Source: Sphingomonas sp.
Lineage (GTDB): Bacteria > Pseudomonadota > Alphaproteobacteria > Sphingomonadales > Sphingomonadaceae
Reading direction: 5' to 3'
Length of the DNA stretch: 64,000 nt
Assembly (NCBI RefSeq): GCF_019635455.1
Contig: NZ_JAHBZJ010000011.1
Location: forward strand, 62,001 to 126,000
Shown: in pieces, positions 48,697 through 56,915 of the stretch
Position numbering within the stretch: the stretch's first letter is position 1
Layout: every line of letters begins with the position of its first letter
Program-made: the position numbers and the translations under genes
Notes under the pieces: generated by a model
What the model saw: the letters and a program-made list of their open reading frames with translations, nothing else
Databases searched by the model: none
Told to the model about the DNA's origin: nothing

Positions 48697-49109
48697 GTTC
48701 TACTCTCTCGCCTTGCTGGACGCGCCCCGAAGTTGCCGATGCAACAATCCTTGTGCGTCCAATGCGGCAAAAGTGCAGAAGAAAACATTAAGTTCAACGA
48801 CATTAACTATTATTCGAACGGCCATCGCTCGATTTTAATGATCATGCCGGCGTTATGCATGGTTAATGTATCAAAAAGGAACGAAGGTGGCGTTAATGTT
48901 GAGAGTTGATTAAGAAATGTGGTTAATATGAACCCAACATTGTTGCGCGCTTAAGCGACGGGCAATTTCCCCCGTGCCATGAACGGCTTGCCGCTGGGCG
49001 CTATGCGATTCGCCTGCTTGTGATGTGGGCGGCCCGCTCCTATAGCGCCCGCGGGCAAAGGGCGGATTCCGATCGGCTTCGCTATCGGACTTCCGGTGTG
49101 GAGAGTGGC
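48697..49109. other. 413-base intergenic region with an AT-rich core
   Basis: This is the only gap over 300 bases. No convincing coding frame is present. The stretch 48780-48950 is markedly AT-richer than the rest of the window and holds repeated TTAA elements, including ATGGTTAA at 48859-48866 (TTAACCAT on the other strand, a CtrA-type half-site). It must contain the promoters of the divergent PEP-CTERM and dksA genes. Confidence 0.5.
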
Positions 49110-49568
49110 ATGGCAACCGTTTACGAACAGCAGGACGAGCCGGAGCGTCGCGCCGCGAACGATCTTCCCGATGGCTATCGGCCCAGCGCTGACGAGCCAT
49201 TCATGAATGCACGCCAGCTTCAGTATTTTCGCGAAAAGCTGTTGGCCTGGAAGGACGCGATCCATCGCGAGGCGGCGGGGACGCTCAACCAGCTGCAAAC
49301 CGACTCCCTGCGCGAGGCAGACCTGACCGATCGCGCATCGTCGGAGACCGACTGGTCGATCGAACTGCGCACGCGCGACCGCCAGCGCAAGCTGATCGCG
49401 AAGATCGACGCCGCGCTGCGTCGGATCGACGATGGCGAATATGGCTATTGCGAAGTGAGCGGTGAGCCGATCAGCCTCGGCCGCCTGGAGGCGCGCCCGA
49501 TCGCCACGATGACCGTCGAGGCGCAGGAACGCCATGAGCGGAACGAAAAGGTTTCTCGCGAGGAATGA
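49110..49568 (+). CDS. dksA: RNA polymerase-binding transcription factor DksA
   Basis: The 152-residue protein has the coiled-coil part (NARQLQYFREKLLAWKDAI and the DLTDRASSETDW tip with Asp residues) and the C-terminal zinc-finger region YGYCEVSGEPISLGRLEARPIA. Of the four zinc cysteines of E. coli DksA only the first is present, as in other alphaproteobacterial DksA proteins. With ppGpp it adjusts rRNA and amino acid gene transcription. The ATG at 49110 follows GGAGAG. Confidence 0.93.
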   Translation: MATVYEQQDEPERRAANDLPDGYRPSADEPFMNARQLQYFREKLLAWKDAIHREAAGTLNQLQTDSLREADLTDRASSETDWSIELRTRDRQRKLIAKIDAALRRIDDGEYGYCEVSGEPISLGRLEARPIATMTVEAQERHERNEKVSREE

Positions 49569-49659
49569 TCCGCGCCGGCGCGAACCCGACCGCCGGTTAA
49601 CAATTTCCATACCCATTTCTGGTCTAGTCCTGCGCACGTACAAACTGCACGAGCGGCAG

Positions 49660-50031
49660 ATGGACCAGTTTTCGACCGATCCCTTTCACCACGCCCCGAG
49701 CGATGATCCCGCGAGCCAGCGTGGCACCGCACGGGACAGCCTGTTGCTGGCGGCGATGCTGAAAGTGGCGGGCGGCGAGGCGGTACAGGTGCGGGTGCGC
49801 AATCTGTCCGCCGGCGGACTGATGGCCGAATATGCCGAACGCGTCGAAATCGGAACACCGGTCCAGGTGGATGTACGCGGCGTTGGATGGGTGGACGGGC
49901 GCATCGCCTGGGCCACCGACGGCCGCATCGGCATCGCATTCGATCACGACATCGACCCGATGGCCGCGCGCAAGCCGGTGACGACGAAGCCTGCCTCGCT
50001 GGAGAAGCCGCCGGTGCGCCGGCCGATCTGA
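49660..50031 (+). CDS. PilZ-domain protein (c-di-GMP receptor)
   Basis: The 123-residue protein has both c-di-GMP motifs of PilZ: RGTAR (Arg21 and Arg25, RxxxR) and NLSAGG (Asn48, Ser50, Gly53; D/NxSxxG). There is only the one domain. The ATG at 49660 is chosen so that the protein starts shortly before the RxxxR loop; the open frame extends upstream through the end of dksA. The target is unknown. Confidence 0.85.
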   Translation: MDQFSTDPFHHAPSDDPASQRGTARDSLLLAAMLKVAGGEAVQVRVRNLSAGGLMAEYAERVEIGTPVQVDVRGVGWVDGRIAWATDGRIGIAFDHDIDPMAARKPVTTKPASLEKPPVRRPI

Positions 50032-50125
50032 CGCCGCGATCGGCGCTGCTGGACGTGGAACTTCCGGAGGGGGAATTGCCGGAGGGAGAATTGGCCGGCT
50101 GAAATCCAATTGGTGGTAAGGTGCG

Positions 50126-50158
50126 GGAGCGACCCCGGCGCATGGCCGGGGCGGCTCC
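50126..50158. terminator. Hairpin between the convergent PilZ and YdcH genes
   Basis: Two nested stems (50126-50130 with 50154-50158, and 50133-50139 with 50145-50151) form a strong G/C-rich hairpin in the gap between two convergent genes. There is no clear T run. Confidence 0.45.
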
Positions 50159-50168
50159 CTGTCGCGCG

Positions 50169-50324
50169 TCAGCTGAGCGCGATCTCTTCCTTCACTCTGA
50201 GCTTCTGGCGCTTCAGATCGGCGATAATCATCTGGTCGGGCAATGGCCGCTGCGACTCTGCCGTGATCTTGCGATCGAGGCTCGCATGCTTGGTCTCCAG
50301 TGCCGAGAGATGCGCGTTCTGCAT
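50169..50324 (-). CDS. YdcH-family (DUF465) small helical protein
   Basis: The 51-residue protein is a short helical hairpin, with the family pattern HLSALETKHASLDRKITAES followed by IADLKRQKLRVKEEI. A GGAGGAT ribosome site precedes the ATG at 50324. It is divergent from a second member of the same family. Function unknown. Confidence 0.85.
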   Translation of the reverse strand: MQNAHLSALETKHASLDRKITAESQRPLPDQMIIADLKRQKLRVKEEIALS

Positions 50325-50460
50325 GGAAGCAATCCTCCTGCTCGTAGTTGGGGGAATAAGGAGTAGATCATGATTCGGATCGCTTGTCGCCCCTTGCGAA
50401 TCGCCTGTTCGACGGGGCAACGGGATAATGCGACGGGTCGAGTCCGGGTTTTGGGGGCGT

Positions 50461-50661
50461 ATGGTGGACGAAAGCGAGATACAGCGCCGGCTGGAACTGC
50501 TGCGGATCGAGCATCGCGACCTCGACGCGGCGATCGATGCGCTGTCGATGTCCGGCACGCCCGACCAGCTCCAGATCGCCCGGCTGAAGAAGCGCAAGCT
50601 GAGGCTGCGTGACGAAATCGCCGCGCTGGAGGACGAACTGATCCCCGATATCATCGCCTGA
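50461..50661 (+). CDS. YdcH-family (DUF465) small helical protein, second copy
   Basis: The 66-residue protein has the same helical hairpin pattern: EIQRRLELLRIEHRDLDAAIDAL, then QIARLKKRKLRLRDEIAALED. The ATG at 50461 starts the family-like segment. It is divergent from the paralogue at 50169-50324 and followed by rcdA. The two share the Leu-Lys-Lys-Arg-Lys-Leu core. Confidence 0.85.
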   Translation: MVDESEIQRRLELLRIEHRDLDAAIDALSMSGTPDQLQIARLKKRKLRLRDEIAALEDELIPDIIA

Positions 50662-50733
50662 CCCCCGGCGCAGCCGCGCCCCGCTTTGAGACAAGGCCGT
50701 GCGCGAAAAGCCTGTTTCGTTAATGTGACGTTT

Positions 50734-51219
50734 ATGTCAGCGTTCACGACCATGATGGGGGAAGGACAGACGGCGCGGATCCACCGCAGGCTGATCGATT
50801 CGCTTTATACCGAATCGATGCTGCTGGCGGACGAGGCGCGCGGCTATTTCGACGAGGTCGGACGCGACGAGCGCGACCTGCTCGACGCAATGTCTCGCGT
50901 CGTGTTTTCGTGCGAATCCTTGAAGGTGACGACGCGGCTGATGCACGTCATCGCCTGGCTGTTGACGCAGCGCGCGGTCGATGCCGGCGAACTGCCGCCG
51001 CGCGATGCGCTCGATCCCTCGCGCCGGTTGGGCGCGGCGCCGGAAACGGAGCGCGATGCGTTCGATTCGATGCCGTTGGCGGCGCAGGGGCTGATCGCCG
51101 CAAGCATCGACCTGCATCGCCGTGTGGCGCGGCTGGACGCGGCGCAGGAGGTGCCGGTGGCGACGACCGCGGGAAGTCCGGCGCGGATGATGCTCGATCG
51201 GCTCGCCCACGCCTTTTGA
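50734..51219 (+). CDS. rcdA: RcdA-like protein (DUF1465, regulator of CtrA degradation)
   Basis: The 161-residue protein has the DUF1465 pattern: SLYTESMLLADEARGYFDEVG and SLKVTTRLMHVIAWLLTQRAVDAGEL. In Caulobacter RcdA helps present CtrA to the ClpXP protease at the cell pole. The C-terminal tail here is short and low-complexity, as in other members. The ATG at 50734 fits the family; later ATG codons at 50752 and 50755 are possible. The homologue suggests a CtrA system in this organism. Confidence 0.85.
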   Translation: MSAFTTMMGEGQTARIHRRLIDSLYTESMLLADEARGYFDEVGRDERDLLDAMSRVVFSCESLKVTTRLMHVIAWLLTQRAVDAGELPPRDALDPSRRLGAAPETERDAFDSMPLAAQGLIAASIDLHRRVARLDAAQEVPVATTAGSPARMMLDRLAHAF

Positions 51220-51223
51220 CAGG

Positions 51224-52207
51224 TCAGGCGCTCCAGCCCCCCGCCGGCAGGCCGCCGACTTTCAGCCGGGCAGCGCGATATTCGGCGTCCAGACGATCGA
51301 TAAAGGCGCCGGCGGGTTCGATCGCGCGCACCGCGCCGATCCCCTGGCCCGATCCCCAGATGTCGCGCCACGCCTTTGCCTTCTGATTGCCGCCCGATCC
51401 GAAATTCATCTTGCTGGGGTCGCTGACCGGGAGCGCGTCGGGATCGAGCCCCGCCGCCTCGATCGACGCGCGCAGATAGTTGCCATGCACCCCGGTGAAC
51501 AGGTTGGTATAGACGATGTCGGACGCGCCGCCGGCGACGATGCCCTGTTTGTAATCGGTCTCCGCATTCGCCTCTGCGGCGGCGATGAAGGGCGAACCGA
51601 TATAGGCCAGGTCCGCGCCCATCGCCTGGGCGGCGAGGATCGCGCCGCCGTTGGCGATCGATCCCGACAGGATGATCGGTCCATCGAACCAGGCGCGGGT
51701 CTCCTGCACAAAGGCGAAGGGGCTGAGCGTGCCGGCATGACCGCCGGCCCCGGCGCAGACGAGGATCAGGCCATCCGCCCCCTTTTCCACCGCCTTGTGC
51801 GCGAAGCGATCGTTGATGACGTCGTGCAGCGTGATCCCGCCCCAGCCATGCACCGCCTGGTTCACCGCCTCTTGCGCGCCGAGCGAGGTGATGACGATCG
51901 GCACCTGCCATTTGGCGCAGGTTTCCAGATCCTGTTCCAGCCGGTCGTTGGAGCGGTGAACGATCTGATTGACCGCGAACGGCGCGGCGGGGCGTCCGGG
52001 ATTGTCGCGGTTCCACGCCGCCAGTTCCTCGGTGATGCGGTGCAGCCATTCGTCAAGCTGGCTCTGCGGCCGGGCGTTCAGCGCGGGGAACGATCCGACG
52101 ATCCCCGCCTTGCATTGCGCGATGACGAGATCCGGGCCGGAGACGATGAAGAGCGGCGAGCCGATGACCGGCAGGCGCAGACGATCGAAAAGCGGGGGCA
52201 GGGCCAT
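51224..52207 (-). CDS. Nitronate monooxygenase family protein
   Basis: The 327-residue FMN-dependent TIM-barrel protein starts with LRLPVIGSPLFIVSGPDLVIAQCKAGIVGSFPALNAR. It has the FMN-phosphate loop region GADGLILVCAGAGGHAGTLSPF and the LSGSIANGGAILAAQAMGADLAYIGSPF segment of the 2-nitropropane dioxygenase family. It would oxidise alkyl nitronates or a related substrate. The ATG at 52207 matches the family start. Confidence 0.9.
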   Translation of the reverse strand: MALPPLFDRLRLPVIGSPLFIVSGPDLVIAQCKAGIVGSFPALNARPQSQLDEWLHRITEELAAWNRDNPGRPAAPFAVNQIVHRSNDRLEQDLETCAKWQVPIVITSLGAQEAVNQAVHGWGGITLHDVINDRFAHKAVEKGADGLILVCAGAGGHAGTLSPFAFVQETRAWFDGPIILSGSIANGGAILAAQAMGADLAYIGSPFIAAAEANAETDYKQGIVAGGASDIVYTNLFTGVHGNYLRASIEAAGLDPDALPVSDPSKMNFGSGGNQKAKAWRDIWGSGQGIGAVRAIEPAGAFIDRLDAEYRAARLKVGGLPAGGWSA

Positions 52208-52248
52208 TCCCGTTTCATAACCGAACTGAATTACGTGTCCAGCCGATG

Positions 52249-52773
52249 TCAGTCGATCCGGCGCAGCCCCGCGCGGAACCGTCGTTGTCGATCGGCATAA
52301 CTCTGCGCGGACAGGAGCAGGCCGGCGCGGGTGGTGGCGTCGAGTTCGCGGATTGCGCGGGCGGGGCTGCCGACGATCAGGCTTCCGGGCGGAAAGCTCT
52401 TGCCCTCGGTCACCAGGGCGCCTGCGCCGATCAGGCAATCGTCCCCGATCGTCGCGCGATTGAGAATGATCGCGCCGATCCCCACCAGTACGCGGTCGCC
52501 GATCGTGCAGCCATGGACGGTCGCGTGATGGCCGATCGTGCAGTCCTGACCGATCGTCAGCGGCGCGCCGGGGTCCGAATGGAGCATCGCCCCTTCCTGC
52601 ACATTGCTGCGCGCGCCGACGATGATCGGCGTGTTGTCCGCCCGGATCACCGCGCCGAACCAGACGCTGGCCCCGGCCGCCAGCCGCGCGTCGCCGATGA
52701 CGTCCGCGCTCGGCGCTATCCATGCGTCTGGATCGATATCGGGGATCGCGTTTTCAAAGGCATAGCGTGGCAT
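52249..52773 (-). CDS. Gamma-carbonic anhydrase family (hexapeptide-repeat) protein
   Basis: The 174-residue left-handed beta-helix protein has hexapeptide repeats and the metal-binding segments NVQEGAMLHSD and IGHHATVHGCTIGD (three His). This is the YrdA/PaaY-type gamma-carbonic anhydrase group, whose members are often of unproven activity. It lies 41 bases upstream of the nitronate monooxygenase gene, probably in one operon. Confidence 0.9.
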   Translation of the reverse strand: MPRYAFENAIPDIDPDAWIAPSADVIGDARLAAGASVWFGAVIRADNTPIIVGARSNVQEGAMLHSDPGAPLTIGQDCTIGHHATVHGCTIGDRVLVGIGAIILNRATIGDDCLIGAGALVTEGKSFPPGSLIVGSPARAIRELDATTRAGLLLSAQSYADRQRRFRAGLRRID

Positions 52774-52814
52774 GGTGTCGCTCCTGATTGCGCGGATCGT
52801 TTCGGACCGCTGGT

Positions 52815-52839
52815 GGAACGTCCCGCGCGTTCGACCGTA
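52815..52839 (+). promoter_or_regulatory. Candidate EcfG general-stress promoter of the YeaQ-type gene
   Basis: GGAAC (52815-52819) and CGTA (52836-52839) are 16 bases apart, matching the GGAAC-N16-CGTT pattern with one mismatch. The start codon is 49 bases downstream of the -10 element. Confidence 0.5.
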
Positions 52840-52887
52840 TATCCTCATGACTCGGAAATTGCCGAGCCGGAATACGGGAGACGGCAA

Positions 52888-53160
52888 ATGATCAATCTAC
52901 TCATCCTGCTGGTGGTCGGCGGCGTGCTTGGCTGGCTGGCGAGCATCGTGATGCGCACCGACGCGCAACAGGGACTGTTCCTGAATGTCGTGGTCGGGAT
53001 CGTCGGCGCGTTGCTGGCCGGCCTGCTTATCACCCCGCTGATCGGTGGCGGCACGATTACCGACGGATCGTTCAGCGCGACGTCGCTGCTGATCTCGTTC
53101 CTTGGCGCGGTCGTCCTGCTGGCGATCGTCAACATGGTTCGCCGTGGCTCGATGCGCTGA
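52888..53160 (+). CDS. GlsB/YeaQ/YmgE-family stress membrane protein
   Basis: The 90-residue protein has three hydrophobic helices with the Gly-rich family pattern (LLILLVVGGVLGWLASIVM, then LNVVVGIVGALLAGLLI). A GGGAGACGGC ribosome site precedes the ATG. Its expression unit is complete: a stress-type promoter upstream and a terminator downstream. Function unknown. Confidence 0.9.
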   Translation: MINLLILLVVGGVLGWLASIVMRTDAQQGLFLNVVVGIVGALLAGLLITPLIGGGTITDGSFSATSLLISFLGAVVLLAIVNMVRRGSMR

Positions 53161-53176
53161 GCCTGACGACAACGAA

Positions 53177-53202
53177 AAAAGGGCGGCTTTGGCCGCCCTT
53201 TT
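53177..53202. terminator. Bidirectional intrinsic terminator
   Basis: An 11-base-pair stem, AAAAGGGCGGC with GCCGCCCTTTT, encloses a 4-base loop (53188-53191). The flanking A and T runs let it serve both the YeaQ-type gene and the convergent gene. Confidence 0.85.
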
Positions 53203-53222
53203 CATATGCGCGGATACCGTAT

Positions 53223-53444
53223 TCAGCCGATGCCGGCGGGCAGGTCGGGAAGCTGAACCCCCATCGCCAGCGCGATCGCCATCGCGGCGAACAGCACTGC
53301 CAAGGTGGACGACATCGAAAACAGGCCCCAGCCGACCGCGGTCACCATCGTCGGATTGGGTCGGGCCAGCCGGCGATTATGTTCTGCCGAAAGCAGCACG
53401 AACATGGACAGCAGTCCGTAGATGAACACGGAAAATTCAATCAT
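53223..53444 (-). CDS. Small two-helix membrane protein
   Basis: The 73-residue protein has two hydrophobic helices (IEFSVFIYGLLSMFVLL and SMSSTLAVLFAAMAIALAMG) joined by a basic loop (SAEHNRRLARPNP). No family recognised. A GGGGA stretch lies before the ATG. Its 3-prime end lies next to the bidirectional terminator, which supports it being a real transcript. Confidence 0.55.
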   Translation of the reverse strand: MIEFSVFIYGLLSMFVLLSAEHNRRLARPNPTMVTAVGWGLFSMSSTLAVLFAAMAIALAMGVQLPDLPAGIG

Positions 53445-53583
53445 CGTCGATCCCCGCCCCCGGAAAACAGGGCCATGCTATCGGCGATAGGTTAACGCTT
53501 CAATCCACCGGCGCCTCCGTTCGCCGCATTGCGAAAGGAGTTTGCCGCGTTGCAGCGCGAACTTGAATGGCCATTCAGGTTTG

Positions 53584-53612
53584 CTTGACCGCAACCATCG
53601 ACACCGCTTATC
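53584..53612 (+). promoter_or_regulatory. Candidate promoter of the scoA operon
   Basis: TTGACC (53584-53589) and TTATCC (53607-53612) are separated by 17 bases and lie 34 bases before the scoA start. The gap 53445-53645 otherwise shows nothing recognisable. Confidence 0.45.
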
Positions 53613-53645
53613 CGGCCCGGGCGACCCGAGGAGAGAATCGCGGCG

Positions 53646-54362
53646 ATGAAAAAACTCTATCCCGATGCGGCGGCGGCGCTGGACGGCCTGTTGTTTGATG
53701 GCATGACGATCTGCGCGGGCGGCTTTGGCCTGTGTGGCATTCCGGAACGGTTGATCGATGCGATCCGCGATGCGGGAGTCAGGGATCTGACCATCGCGAG
53801 CAACAATGCCGGCATCGACGGCGAGGGGCTGGGCAAGCTGCTGCGCACCCGTCAGGTCAAAAAGATGATCTCCTCCTATGTCGGCGAGAACAAGGAGTTC
53901 GAGCGTCAGTATCTGGCCGGGGAACTGGAGGTCGAATTCTGTCCCCAGGGGACGCTGGCCGAGCGGTGCCGCGCGGGCGGAGCCGGGATACCCGGTTTCT
54001 ATACCAAGACCGGCGTCGGCACGAAGGTGGCAGAGGGCAAGGAGATCAAGAATTTCGACGGACAGGATTATATCCTGGAGCGCGGAATCCGGGCCGACCT
54101 GTCGATCATCAAGGGGTGGAAGGCGGACGAGGCAGGCAATCTGATCTTTCGCAAGACCGCGCGCAATTTCAACCAGCCGATGGCGACGGCGAGCAGTCTG
54201 TGCGTTGCCGAGGTGGAGGAAGTGGTCCCCGTCGGCACGCTCGATCCCGATGCGGTGCATTTGCCGGGCATCTATGTGAAGCGCATGATCGTCGGTGCGC
54301 CCTATGACAAGAAGATCGAATTCCGCACGGTGCGCGCGCGGGAAGGCGCCGACGCGGCGTGA
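53646..54362 (+). CDS. scoA: 3-oxoacid CoA-transferase subunit A
   Basis: This 238-residue subunit, with ScoB, transfers CoA from succinyl-CoA to acetoacetate or similar 3-oxoacids. It starts KKLYPDAAAALDGLLFDGMTICAGGFGLCGIPERLIDAI, has a Rossmann-like core and GAGIPGFYTKTGVGT near residue 120. Its stop overlaps the GTG start of the next gene by 4 bases. The partner scoB follows after an inserted gene. Confidence 0.95.
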   Translation: MKKLYPDAAAALDGLLFDGMTICAGGFGLCGIPERLIDAIRDAGVRDLTIASNNAGIDGEGLGKLLRTRQVKKMISSYVGENKEFERQYLAGELEVEFCPQGTLAERCRAGGAGIPGFYTKTGVGTKVAEGKEIKNFDGQDYILERGIRADLSIIKGWKADEAGNLIFRKTARNFNQPMATASSLCVAEVEEVVPVGTLDPDAVHLPGIYVKRMIVGAPYDKKIEFRTVRAREGADAA

Positions 54363-55339
54363 AACGCGTCCGCGCCGCGATCGCGTTGGCGCTCCTGCCC
54401 GTAATGGCCGGCGGCTGCATCGCTGCGGCGATCCCGATCGCCGCGAGCGGCGTGATCGCGCGCGAAAAGCTGAAGGGGCGCGGCGAAGCGCCGGTTTCGC
54501 GAAAGGCGCGGAAGCCACGCAAGGCGAAGGCCGAAGCACGGGTCACGACGCCCACGCCGGCATCCGGCCCCGGAGCGTCGCCAGTCGCGCCTCCGCCACG
54601 GGCGACGATGCCCGAAGTGACCGGGATGACCGTCACCACGCTCAAGGAATTGCCGCGGCCCGATGGTGAGGCGGCAGCGTCCAGCCTACAGGGTTATCAG
54701 GCGCTGTGGAACTATCTGTCGGCCAAGGCTGCTGCGCGATCGAAGGGGAGCGCGCTTCGCTCGGTGGTCCTCGGCCCGTCGGCGACGCTGGCCGCGCCTG
54801 CCTTTGAACCGTGTGGGTCGAAGCCGCTGGCGGTCCTGTTCGACCTGGACGAGAATGACGAGAGCGCCGGCGATCCCGATGCGCGATTCCGGCGCTGGCG
54901 CGGCGATGGCAGCGATCTGGTCGTTGCCGTCCCCGGGGCGGTGGACGGCGTGCAGGCGGCCCGGCGCGAAGGCGTGACGCCGATATTCACCAGCGCGCGG
55001 GCCGCGTCCGGCGCGCCGGGCGTTGTCGCACTGCTCGAGCGGCTGGGTTTCGGCACGGCGGAACCGGGGCGGACGTTGATCCTGCGCGGTGGCGCCGATG
55101 AGGTTCAGAGCGCAGAGGCGACGCGCCGCGCGGTGGCGTCGCGCTATTGCGTGATCGCGATCGTCGGTGATTCCCTGTCGGAATTCAGTGGGCTGTTCGA
55201 CGGAGCGGACAGTTCCGCGCGCCGCGGCACCGCCGCCACCGAAACCATGGTCGCCCCCCTGTGGGGAGCAGGCTGGTTCCTGTTGCCCAATCCCATTCGC
55301 AGCATCGCCCGGCCCGATGCCGCCCCGCCCAAGGAGTGA
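54359..55339 (+). CDS. HAD-family lipoprotein (class C acid phosphatase-like)
   Basis: The 326-residue protein starts with a lipoprotein signal (lipobox AGGC, Cys20) and a Lys/Arg/Pro-rich linker to about residue 85. A HAD fold follows with nucleophile motif FDLDEN (Asp162, Asp164), a Thr/Ser in IFTSAR (about 211) and a late acidic motif IVGDSLSEF (Asp271). This resembles the e(P4)-type acid phosphatases of the outer membrane. It has a GTG start overlapping scoA (GTGA). It lies inside the CoA-transferase operon with no obvious functional link. Confidence 0.8.
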   Translation: MKRVRAAIALALLPVMAGGCIAAAIPIAASGVIAREKLKGRGEAPVSRKARKPRKAKAEARVTTPTPASGPGASPVAPPPRATMPEVTGMTVTTLKELPRPDGEAAASSLQGYQALWNYLSAKAAARSKGSALRSVVLGPSATLAAPAFEPCGSKPLAVLFDLDENDESAGDPDARFRRWRGDGSDLVVAVPGAVDGVQAARREGVTPIFTSARAASGAPGVVALLERLGFGTAEPGRTLILRGGADEVQSAEATRRAVASRYCVIAIVGDSLSEFSGLFDGADSSARRGTAATETMVAPLWGAGWFLLPNPIRSIARPDAAPPKE

Positions 55340-55346
55340 GACGAGA

Positions 55347-55994
55347 ATGCCCTGGACCCGTGACGAGATGGCGGCGCGCGCCGCAAAGGAATTGCAGGAC
55401 GGATTTTACGTCAATCTGGGCATCGGCATCCCCACGCTGGTGGCGAACCATATCCCCGCCGGGGTCGAGGTGACTCTGCAATCGGAAAACGGCATGCTGG
55501 GCATCGGTCCCTTTCCCTATGAGGGCGACGAGGATCCCGATCTCATCAACGCGGGAAAGCAGACGATCAGCGAACTGCCGCAATCGGTGTATTTCGGTTC
55601 TGAACAGAGCTTTGCGATGATCCGTGGCGGCCATATCGACCTGACCGTGCTGGGCGCGATGGAGATCAGCGAAGGCGGCGACATCGCCAACTGGATGATC
55701 CCGGGCAAGATGATCAAGGGGATGGGCGGGGCGATGGACCTGGTCGCCGGCGTCAAGAAGATCATCGTGGTGATGGAACACACGTCCAAGGACGGAAGCC
55801 CCAAATTCATTCCCGAATGCTCGCTGCCGCTGACCGGCAAGAATGTCGTCGATATGATCATCACCGATCTGGCGGTGTTCCAGCGACCCGATCATGACTC
55901 GCCCTTCCGTCTGATCGAATTGGCCCCCGGGGTGAGCGAGGAAGACGTCGCCGCGAAGACCACCGCCCGGTACGAGGTCGCGGTCGCCGCCTGA
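55347..55994 (+). CDS. scoB: 3-oxoacid CoA-transferase subunit B
   Basis: The 215-residue subunit carries the catalytic Glu that forms the CoA thioester, in [11 protein letters not shown] near residue 47. It also has [31 protein letters not shown] and [27 protein letters not shown], typical of the family. The ATG at 55347 fits. It follows the HAD lipoprotein gene by 7 bases, so scoA-HAD-scoB is one operon. Confidence 0.95.
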   Translation: MPWTRDEMAARAAKELQDGFYVNLGIGIPTLVANHIPAGVEVTLQSENGMLGIGPFPYEGDEDPDLINAGKQTISELPQSVYFGSEQSFAMIRGGHIDLTVLGAMEISEGGDIANWMIPGKMIKGMGGAMDLVAGVKKIIVVMEHTSKDGSPKFIPECSLPLTGKNVVDMIITDLAVFQRPDHDSPFRLIELAPGVSEEDVAAKTTARYEVAVAA

Positions 55995-56057
55995 CACGCT
56001 GCCTGACACATGGCGTGAGTTGCGATATACCGGTCCGTCACGGGTGAGGGGGCGGAT

Positions 56058-56885
56058 ATGCGGATCGTGCTGAGGCTGCTTGCGGGGATCGTCGGACTGG
56101 CGCTGATCGCTGCGCTGGTCGTCTTTGCCGGGTCGGAATGGGTGCTGCGCGCGACCCATGCCGTCGAGGCCAGACCGGTCGCCGCCGACCACCGTCCCCA
56201 GGCGATTGCCGAGGGGGCGCGACTGGCGAAGGTGATGGGCTGCACCAGCTGCCACGGACCGGCCGGCCAGGGGCGGGTGATCGTCGATTCGGCGGCGCTC
56301 GGCCGGATCGCCACGCCGGCATTCGCGCGGACGGTGACGGATTATTCGGACGCCGAACTGGCGCGTGCCATCCGGCAGGGGGTGCGGCGCGATGGCACCG
56401 GCGTGCCGATCATGCCGACCGAGGCGTTTCGCAATCTGGCCGATGAGGATGTCGCGCGGCTGATGGGTTGGATCCGCTCGCTCAGGCCGGGCGCCGGCGA
56501 TCAGCTGGATCATCCAGGCTATGGCCCGGTCGGCCGGCTGGTGGTGCTGACCGGGGCGTTCCCGCTGGCGGTACAGTCGACCGTCGCCGGACCCGCGAAA
56601 CGCCCCGCCGATCCCGGCCGGTATCTGGTCGAGACCGCGTGCCTGAGCTGTCATGCCGTGCATGAACCGCGCGAGGCGCATGACGATGGGCGACCGGTCC
56701 CCGCGCTGGCCGAGATGGTCCCGGCCTATGACCCTGGGGCGTTCCGCACGCTGCTTGCGACCGGGAAGGGGATGTCCGGACGCGACCTCGGCATGATGAA
56801 GATGGCGGCGCGCGATGGCCTTCACGCGTTGACCGACGACGAAATCGAGGCGATCCGGCGCTATCTGGTCGGCGAGGCGCGTTGA
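56058..56885 (+). CDS. Membrane-anchored diheme cytochrome c
   Basis: The 275-residue protein has an N-terminal hydrophobic anchor (IVLRLLAGIVGLALIAALVVFAGSEWVL) and two c-type haem motifs, CTSCH near residue 62 and CLSCH near residue 194. Each is followed by a cytochrome c domain with a probable Met ligand (VPIMPTEAF in the first, GKGMSGRDLGMMKMAA in the second). It probably carries electrons in the periplasm. The ferritin-like protein and epimerase genes follow; co-transcription is plausible. Confidence 0.88.
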   Translation: MRIVLRLLAGIVGLALIAALVVFAGSEWVLRATHAVEARPVAADHRPQAIAEGARLAKVMGCTSCHGPAGQGRVIVDSAALGRIATPAFARTVTDYSDAELARAIRQGVRRDGTGVPIMPTEAFRNLADEDVARLMGWIRSLRPGAGDQLDHPGYGPVGRLVVLTGAFPLAVQSTVAGPAKRPADPGRYLVETACLSCHAVHEPREAHDDGRPVPALAEMVPAYDPGAFRTLLATGKGMSGRDLGMMKMAARDGLHALTDDEIEAIRRYLVGEAR

Positions 56886-56915
56886 CCGTGTCGAAAATTT
56901 CTATAAGTCACGATA

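Noticed and set aside
49887..50102. Extension of the PilZ protein in another frame (repeat LPEGE)
   Set aside because: The PilZ frame has its own stop at 50031, and the alternative frame starts inside it without a ribosome site.
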